A program made the position numbers and the translations under genes. The notes under the pieces are model-generated. The model was not told the origin of the DNA and ran no database searches. It saw only the letters and a list, made by a program, of their open reading frames with translations. A stretch of 64,000 nucleotides of DNA, from positions 84,523,959 to 84,587,958 of the forward strand of contig NC_080579.1 of NCBI RefSeq assembly GCF_029962835.1, read 5' to 3'. Positions 56,899 through 64,000 of this stretch are shown here, one piece after another. The stretch's first letter is position 1, and each line of letters starts with the position of its first letter. The DNA is from Magnolia sinica (Eukaryota > Streptophyta > Magnoliopsida > Magnoliales > Magnoliaceae).

Positions 56899-57506
56899 AG
56901 AGGACTCAGACTCAGTCCTGGATTGGATCAAGTTCGGTTAGAGCATTGAAAGTTTCGAACCGAGTCGAGTTGGACCCAATCCGGTCTAACTCGACTCGAT
57001 GCCCACCTCTATTTTTGCATGATTTTACAATTTTTAGGGGATTTAGTGAGAGGGGACTCAGACTTAGTCCTGGATTGGATCAAGTTCGGTTAGAGCATTG
57101 AAAGTTTCAAACCGAGTCGAGTTGGACCCAATCCGGTCTAACTCGACTCGATGTCCACCTCTATTTTTGCATGATTTTACAATTTTTAGGGGATTTAGTG
57201 AGAGGGGACTCAGACTCAGTCCTGGATTGGATCAAGTTCAGTTAGAGCATTGAAAGTTTCGAACCGAGTCGAGTTGGACCCAATCCGGTCTAACTCGACT
57301 CGATGCCCACTTCTATTTTTGCATGATTTTACAATTTTTAGGGGATATAGTGAGAGGGGACTCAGACTCAGTCCTGGATTGGATCAAGTTCGGTTAGAGC
57401 ATTGAAAGTTTCGAACTGAGTCGAGTTGGACCCAATCCGGTCTAACTCGACTCGATGCCCACCTCTATTTTTGCATGATTTTACAATTTTTAGGGGATTT
57501 AGTGAG
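56899..57506. repeat. Tandem array, four copies of a 152-bp unit
   Basis: GATTGGATCAAGTTC recurs at 56921, 57073, 57225 and 57377, exactly 152 bp apart. Each unit carries ACCGAGTCGAGTTGGACCC and GATTTTACAATTTTTAGGGG. Copies differ at only a few bases and there are no indels. The unit is part of a GGATCC/ACTCGG-rich element (56795 onward), so the array grew inside that element. Confidence 0.95.
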
Positions 57507-57509
57507 ACT

Positions 57510-59784
57510 TCAATGTTACTACATTATGCCATATTTCCTGGGGTTTCACAACTGTGGGTAGGTAAAATAAAAAATAAAAAAGAAGAATGTAGAAAAGAAA
57601 GGAATACAAAAATAGTATATGCAAATGTTGCAGATGTTCTTGACATGTGTGGATTAAAATATAGGTTGATTTGAGATGTTACAGGAAAAAGTGAAAATTA
57701 GACACTTTTTTTTTTAAAAAATAAAATAAAATAAAAGATAAGGTCAGATTTCCTTAATCATCCTTAATTCCAATCTTACTCTTTGACCACAATAACTTCT
57801 TCAGCTTAAAATATATTCCTCCTTTATTTCTTTGACTCCATTCTCACTAGTTAATCATTTCCAGGTTTTGCCAACCTTTTTCTTCCTATTCATATGGATT
57901 TTTAAGGTCTTTTAGATCATTCGGAGATGACTTTTTCCATGTGTCCATTTTCGGGTCTTCAAAGATTTAGGCGGTTTTGTTAAGTTCAGATTAATTAAAC
58001 CCCTAATTTGTCAATCTAGTTCATTAGTTATTTGTAGGAATTGCTTGAAACCCGTTCTACCCAACTCATATGGTCATTTGACCGTTATCACGTTTGCACG
58101 GAGATGCTTTTGTCGAAATCCTATTGAAGTTGAAGAGTAATTTGATCTCATTTTGAGTGTTCGTTTACAATATTGTAATGAAAATATACTATCCAAACTC
58201 GAAAAACAATATAATATCTTAGTTGATTTGGCATTCAAGTAATGTAAAAATATTATCATTATGATTTTATCACACCTATCCAAGTAAGAATAGTTGATCA
58301 AATTACCTAGTTTATAAGAGTGATTGCACATTTACAATAAACCAAACATGCCCCATAGCCCACAAATCATATAGTCCAGGGCTCGGTTAGGTCACACCAT
58401 ATGAAATGATATAAAATCACATGGTGCAACCCGCCAAGGTCCAAAATAGCCTAACTTTTGGGCCAAACCTTTGTCCTAGTAATTTGGTGCATTAGATGAA
58501 TGAATTGAATGAATTATATACCATGTGATGTGCCCAACAAACAATGTGGAAGGTTGTAATTGGAGGAAATGACCATTCCAACAATTCCTCTCGAGGTGGC
58601 CCACCAAAATTTTGGATCATATGTTGATTTTTTGGGTTCATGGCCAAACATGGGGTGATGCACCTAACAGAAAAGATGAACATTATGGACAAAAAATTGG
58701 CCTGGTCAACACAAATGAACCCCATCTAATGAGAGCTATGCTAGTGTTTTTGTTTCTGAATGGATAAAACCCTAATCAATTGTTTGGTTCCACTAGCTTA
58801 AGACAAAGACTATTAAAAATCATTACTCATCTTCATTAATAATTTTTTTCTTTGAGAGACCCATTGTTATCTTCGATACAATCTCTAGTTTTGCCCTAAC
58901 ATGGTTAGGAATTGCATCAATTGCCCATGTGATATAAGTTTGACTTATATATCAAACCAAACACCCAATTCAAGAATATAAGCTTGACTTACATTTCGAA
59001 CCAAATGCTCTAAATTATAAATGGAGAACAATTTCAAACAAAACCCTAAATCATCGGTTCAAGAATGAATCACATCAAAAAAATTTATCTTTGATTATTG
59101 AAATAAAATAATGCATTTATAATAAAGAAGCAAACTTGTATATCACATTTGATTCTAACTAATAAATCAAAACATCTCAATATGGTAAGTAGGTACCATC
59201 ATCTATAAAAGAAAGTCTTCCACTCATTCATTCTCAAAAAATCAATTTTGTGACTTCATCAACGGTTGAAATTTCATAGTTGCTAGAGCGCGAGTTCAAG
59301 TATCAATGGTTGAAATTTTTTACCTCCCTCAACGATTCGTGAGATATCTTGCACAATGCTAGACGATTTCTTGTGGCCATGCTCGACTCACACATTTCAC
59401 ATGTGGGTGATGGGTGGGCCACCCATTTAAATAAATGGTGGCAAACGCAAACCGTAGAGCCCTTCTATTTATTATTAGAGAGTGTGTCTAGCACATGCCC
59501 TTGGATAAGGAGATAAGGATAAGGATTAAAAATCATTTTTCGCATAGGGTTGAAATTACCATTTTGCCCCTCCATTTTTAGGAGAATGTTAGAAAAACAT
59601 TGAGAATGTGGGTTTTAGGAGGTTGGCCTTTCTTGGAATTGAAAAAAAATATGAAAAGGGCATATGTATATAATCTTCCCAGCAGCATTGGATGCGATGA
59701 GAAAAAGGATAACACCAAATCATGATATGAAGACTAGATTCGTTGTTATCAACTTCCAAACAGTATCATTGGAGGCTTGCTAAT
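57510..59784. other. AT-rich intergenic, no gene seen
   Basis: No coding exon was recognised. Repeat-like CACATGGTG/CACCATATG inverted words occur at 58390-58425. Confidence 0.4.
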
Positions 59785-60230
59785 TCACGCGTGTGGGAAT
59801 CTTTGAGCCTCACCCATCCACACGTGCCAATGTTGAATACGTGTGTGGGAGATCTGATCCATCTAGTTAAACAATGGTCAGATCTTCCATCTTAAGCTCA
59901 TGGACACACCACACGTGTGCCAGCATGGCATGAAAGGTCCGGGATCAAATCCATCCATTAATATTGATGCCCTAGTCCAAGAATCAGGTTGATCCACTAG
60001 TTAGGTGGGCCATATTTATCAAAAGAAATGTACGGCTCTGGAAAGCTTGGTTGAAGTTTTCTAACCATCCACTTGTTTCTAATATCAAGATCTACACACT
60101 GAATGGACTAGATTTGTTATTGAGAAATGATGTGGAAGGACGGAGCAACCTGATGGATGGATTGGATCTCTCACCCATGTGCCACGCTGGCACGTATGGC
60201 TTGTACATGAGCTTTATTACACACGCGTGA
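59785..60230. mobile_element. Inverted-repeat element, TCACGCGTGTG termini
   Basis: It begins TCACGCGTGTGGGAATC and ends TTATTACACACGCGTGA, with an 11-12 bp nearly perfect inverted terminus. Inner words are mirrored: GGGAGATCTGATCCATCT with GGATTGGATCTCTCACCC, and GTGCCAGCATGGCA with TGCCACGCTGGCA. It is non-coding and a relative of 46284-46635. Confidence 0.75.
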
Positions 60231-61739
60231 ATCCTATCAAAGATCACCAAGGAAACCAGCTTTAAAAATAAAAATAAAATCTGGCCGTCCATTTGTTATG
60301 CATGTGTGGCCCACCTGAGGTCTGCAATGGCCTGATCTTTAGGTTGGAAAATCGTCTTGAGCACACGAATTGTGTAGTGACACGTGTGCATGCATGTGAT
60401 GGTGAAGCTCGTACAAGCGTAAGTAGCAAGCTTCTAGTTTTAGAGCTTTGCTAGAATACATCCCAATGTACTTTAGCGTTGCATCAGGAGTTTTTTCAAT
60501 GATCCAAACCGTTCTGATGATTGGCCTTAGTAAATGAATGATAAAAATATAATAATAATAAAAAATAAAAAATCTTAGATTGAAATATTTCAACCCTTTG
60601 ATTACTCAAAACTTCCCCATTTTCCAGAGTCCAATGATGAATGGGTAAAAATATTTAAAATTTAAGAGTTTTTATCTATTTGTTATCCCTTGTGAGGCCC
60701 ATCAAATCAACGGTCTGGATCAATGAAAGAACGCCACACATCTCGAGGGTAAAGCTTACTCCATTACAATATAATGGGGTGAATCCTGGCCAACCACCTT
60801 TTTCTTTGTCCCTTCCCATGAGGGAATCTCCAACGCACATGTCATTTTATCTACCGTCGATAGAAAATACTCAGTAAAAATGCAAGTGGCCCACCATCAG
60901 AGATGCTATGTATGATTTTCAAAAGAGGAAAGCTCACATCCATCTCAATGCACCATAGCTTTACAACCCATTGGGCTCAAATGGGCCAACGTGTCATGTG
61001 TACACGACATCCGAACCGTTGAGATGGTAGGCCCCACCTTGAAGATTGTTTACCTAAAATACTGAAAGTATCCATTTGTCAGGTAAGCCTCACTGTTGAA
61101 AATAATGGACAGCTGATGTATACTTCTATCTACACGTGTGTCCCACCGGATGAATAGATCAACTTGATATTTGAGTACAGTGATCTTCAAGGTGGGGCCT
61201 GTCTTTTAAATGGCCTGGATGTGATATACACTTGCCAAGTTGGATGCATTTGATGAGTTGATAGTAGCTTAGTGGTCCATGGACATGGATGTGGACATTC
61301 CTTAGTCAAACGCAACCTCAATGTATTCAGTCCACGTGTGTGAGATCTGGACCATTTATTCGGAATCCCTAAACATGGATGGGCTGTAGCCTGGAAATCA
61401 CGCTATCCAAACGATCTCAACCTTAGATTCTGGTACTTTAGAGGATTGACGGTCAAAAGAAACGGAGACCAGTCATAAAAAATCCAATGGTAAAAGAATT
61501 CTCTATCTGTTCGTTTACAGCTGTCTAACTATTGTCCTTTCCGTGTACAGCCCATCCATGGTAGGGCCCACCAAACGAATGGTGCAGTTCTAATAATGTA
61601 ATGCCACGTGTACAGGTAAGGGATGCGTACGATGTATTATAAGAAAAAAGAATAAGTGCTTTTATAACGCTGGCATTTTTCTAATTTATTATCAGCCAAT
61701 GCCTCTGTCTTCAAACCCCATCCATTCATTTCTATTTAT
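60231..61739. other. Intergenic, no gene seen
   Basis: No coding feature. ACACGTGTG/CACGTGTGTG words near 61130 and 61335 and GTGGGGCC words suggest more diverged inverted-repeat elements. Confidence 0.4.
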
Positions 61740-62105
61740 TCCTGGCAAGTGATCGCCTGCAGGCAACCGTACCACAATTTATGGTACTGGACCATCTGTC
61801 CTGTCAACAAGCCACTTACGGTGGAGATCAGTACCATGAAAACGGTAGACTCCACCAAGAAGATCATACTTCTAAGAAATCGGTCCGATCGGTCATATTT
61901 GTACGTTGAGTCAGATCAACGACTGTAGATTTATTCCAATAGTGTGGCCCACTTGATGATTGGAATGACTTGATTTTTGTACCAGATGTTCTACAATGGT
62001 GGAGCTACCGTTCCTATGGTACTGATTTCTCACACAAACTAGCATGTTTACAGGAAAATGGTGTGGACGATAAGTTATGGTACCTTACCAGTAGGTGATC
62101 AGTTC
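61740..62105. mobile_element. Inverted-repeat element with GGTACC-type arms
   Basis: The left arm GTGATCGCCTGCAGGCAACC plus GTACCACAATTTATGGTAC is answered by GATAAGTTATGGTACCTTAC and CAGTAGGTGATCAG. Inner mirrored words are CAGTACCATGAAAACGGTAG and CTACCGTTCCTATGGTACTG. Confidence 0.65.
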
Positions 62106-62149
62106 TTATTTATTTATTTATTATTTATATTTATTCTCTCCTTTGGTGA

Positions 62150-62330
62150 GCTGGAATCTAACCACTTCAGAAATATCAGATAAAGTCAAGGCTCCAGGAT
62201 TTGAACTTTGGGTTGATGCCTAGTCCTAGGTATTGCACTTTGGTGATCCACCAAGAATTTTATTTTATTTTATTTTTAAAATTTATACCTTGAAGAACCT
62301 CGTGTGTTTGTGTTTGTGGACTCAGGTGAG
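62150..62330 (-). mobile_element. Possible SINE remnant
   Basis: The minus strand has a B-box-like word, AGTTCAAATCCTGG, and a (TG)-rich flank. The A-box side is unclear, so this is weak. Confidence 0.25.
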
Positions 62331-62412
62331 TTAAGTAACTCGGTCGGGTTTGGTTGGAATCTAAAGCACAGAGACAATGTAACATATGAGAGAGTTTTTT
62401 ACATCCAAGGCC

Positions 62413-62413
<1 letters not shown>

Positions 62414-62441
<28 letters not shown>
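62414..62441. repeat. (AT)n microsatellite
   Basis: A short pure AT run. Confidence 0.88.
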
Positions 62442-62443
<2 letters not shown>

Positions 62444-62514
62444 CAAATAAATCCTCCTAATTTTTATATATGGTCATAAAATATTTTGTGCTTAACTTCA
62501 TTTACGTGTGTGGA

Positions 62515-62668
62515 TAGGGTTGTACATGAACCGAGTTAGCTCGGTGAGCTCGCTTGACTCCACTCGAAAAAGCTTGATTCGACTCGGTTTGAAACTGAGT
62601 TCGAGCCGAGTCAAGCTGATTTTTTGAGCTCGAAAAAATTTTGAACCAAGTTCAAGCTTGCCTAAGCT
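62515..62668 (+). mobile_element. hAT-like element (GAACCGAG family), left end only
   Basis: It begins TAGGGTTGTACATGAACCGA and follows the same order of words as 2022-2170. It is cut at 62669 by another element's TAGAGCTGGGCA terminus. Confidence 0.7.
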
Positions 62669-62883
62669 TAGAGCTGGGCATCGGACCGAGTCGGATCGGA
62701 TTGGGTCCAACTCGATTCAATCCGAAATCTACATGAGCTGATCCGAAATCGATCTGATTTAGGACCGAGCCCGAGACATCTGACTTGAACCGATCTGATG
62801 CACGGTTGGCCTGACCCGAACCGAATCCGACTCGGTCACGGAAATCGAGTCGGATCGGGTTGAGTATGATTTAGATCAGGTTG
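62669..62883. mobile_element. GGATCGGATT-type hAT-like element, left part
   Basis: It begins TAGAGCTGGGCATCGGACCG and matches 37393-37600 closely (GATCTGATGCACGGTTGGCC, GACTCGGTCACGGAAATCG). It lacks a right terminus before the palindromic element at 62884. Confidence 0.65.
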
Positions 62884-63395
62884 GGTCTGTGGGTTAAACT
62901 ATGAGGTATGTGTTATATCCAAACCGTCCATTCATTTGTAGAGTTCGTCTTAAGGCTTGAGCTGAAAAATAAGACAGATCTAAACATCAGTTGGCCCACA
63001 CTGCAAAAAACAGTAGGGGATTGAACGTTTACCATTGAAATCCTTTAGGAGATCATGGAAGTTTCAGATTAATATGAAATTTGTTTTTCCTCTTCATCCA
63101 TGTATTTTTAACCTTAATAACAAATTAGATGGAAAATAAACGTTATGGTGGGCCCTACAAATTTTTTAATGGTGAAAAATCATTATCCTCGCTGCTCTTT
63201 GTGGTGTGGTCCAGTTGATCTTTGGATATGATTCTTTTTTTTTTTAATAATGCTCCGAAATGATCTCGAAATATGGACGAACTTTGTAGATATAATAAAT
63301 ACATAATTGTGGGGCCCATGTAACTTTGATCTCATTTGAGCCGTTCGTACAACTCGGAGCTCGAGGCGCATATCTGCTCGTCTTTGCACGACATG
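62884..63395. mobile_element. Palindromic element with TTCGTACAACTCGG outer arm
   Basis: The core runs from TCTGTGGGTTAAACTATGAG to TACATAATTGTGGGGCCCAT (about 63325). The outer arm TTCGTACAACTCGGAGCTCG continues to about 63395, as in the 37824 copy. Confidence 0.8.
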
Positions 63396-63498
63396 TATCT
63401 AAACCAGCGTCTTGACGTGTTGGGCACGAAATGGTTACAGGTTACAGCCTGTGGACGCAGACTAGATATGACAGGTTGAGTTGGCGTTTCCAAGTTCT

Positions 63499-63931
63499 GT
63501 GGGCCCCACTATGATGTATGTGTTATATCCACACTGTTCATCCATTTTTAGTTATCATTTTAGGGTATGAACCAAAGAATGAGGTAAATAAAATCTGTAG
63601 TGGACCACACTAAAGAAAAGAGTGGGGAGAGTGATTTCCACCGTGGAAACTATCCTAAGGTCCATCATAATGTTTATTTGAAATCAAACCTATTAGAAAG
63701 TTTAAAAACAAAAAAAAGACATGAAATAAGAGAAAACACAAATATCAGCTTGATCTAAAACTTTTGTGGCCTTTATAAATTTTCAATGGTGGGCGTCACT
63801 GTCCCACTGTTTTCGGCGCTGGGTCCACTGGAGCTTTGGATTTAACTCGTTCTTTGGATATTGCCCTAAAATGATCTCCCCAAATGGATGGAAGGTGTGG
63901 ATACAAAACATACATCATGGTGGGGCCCATG
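63499..63931. mobile_element. Palindromic inverted-repeat element, full length
   Basis: It begins GTGGGCCCCACTATGATGTA and ends ACATCATGGTGGGGCCCAT. The mirror goes a little further outside (CAAGTTC against GGAACTTG). Confidence 0.85.
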
Positions 63932-64000
63932 GAACTTGTTGACGTCACTTCAGTAGCTAGTCTCGTTACTCAACCTATCACTAACGTGTTGTGCAAGCAA

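Overview
The window is nuclear DNA of a flowering plant. The evidence is one intron-containing trehalose-6-phosphate synthase (TPS) gene of the plant-specific class II type, LTR retrotransposons of the plant Tat (Ty3) and Ty1/copia lineages, tRNA-derived SINEs, and dense short inverted-repeat elements. A magnoliid or other early-diverging tree is my guess from the style of the repeats; nothing here proves it. Only one intact protein-coding gene is supported.

Layout. 1-14530: a direct segmental duplication (copy A 1-4102, copy B 10581-14529). Each copy carries the 5' LTR of a minus-strand Tat-type retrotransposon followed by the same flanking repeats. The decayed gag-pol of copy B's element fills about 4860-10570, and an unrelated LTR-like unit (4103-about 4740) sits exactly where copy A ends. 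14530-22100: a G-rich foldback repeat, a SINE, a second Ty3 gag remnant, an LTR-like unit (about 17690-18460) and a truncated, mutated Ty1/copia element (about 19740-22085). 22100-29170: AT-rich intergenic DNA with two diverged 285-bp direct repeats, a duplicated (TG)n unit and a SINE. 29203-32870: the class II TPS gene on the minus strand, with two coding introns, one likely 5'UTR intron, a TATA box and a two-codon upstream ORF. 33000-64000: no gene recognised. This part is a mosaic of non-autonomous elements, a possible long LTR from 52709, a four-copy 152-bp tandem array and many microsatellites.

The strongest observations are these. (1) A near-palindromic element family of about 270-430 bp occurs more than 20 times. 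Its ends carry a GTGGGNCC-type motif, and the outer arms change from copy to copy. (2) A hAT-like element family carries what look like two captured pentatricopeptide-repeat (PPR) motifs. (3) LTR promoters share arrays of 14-16 bp palindromes of different sequence but the same layout. (4) Several nested insertions have readable target-site duplications. No new enzymatic or defence system was found. With one gene present, no pathway cooperation can be described beyond trehalose-6-phosphate and sugar signalling for the TPS gene.
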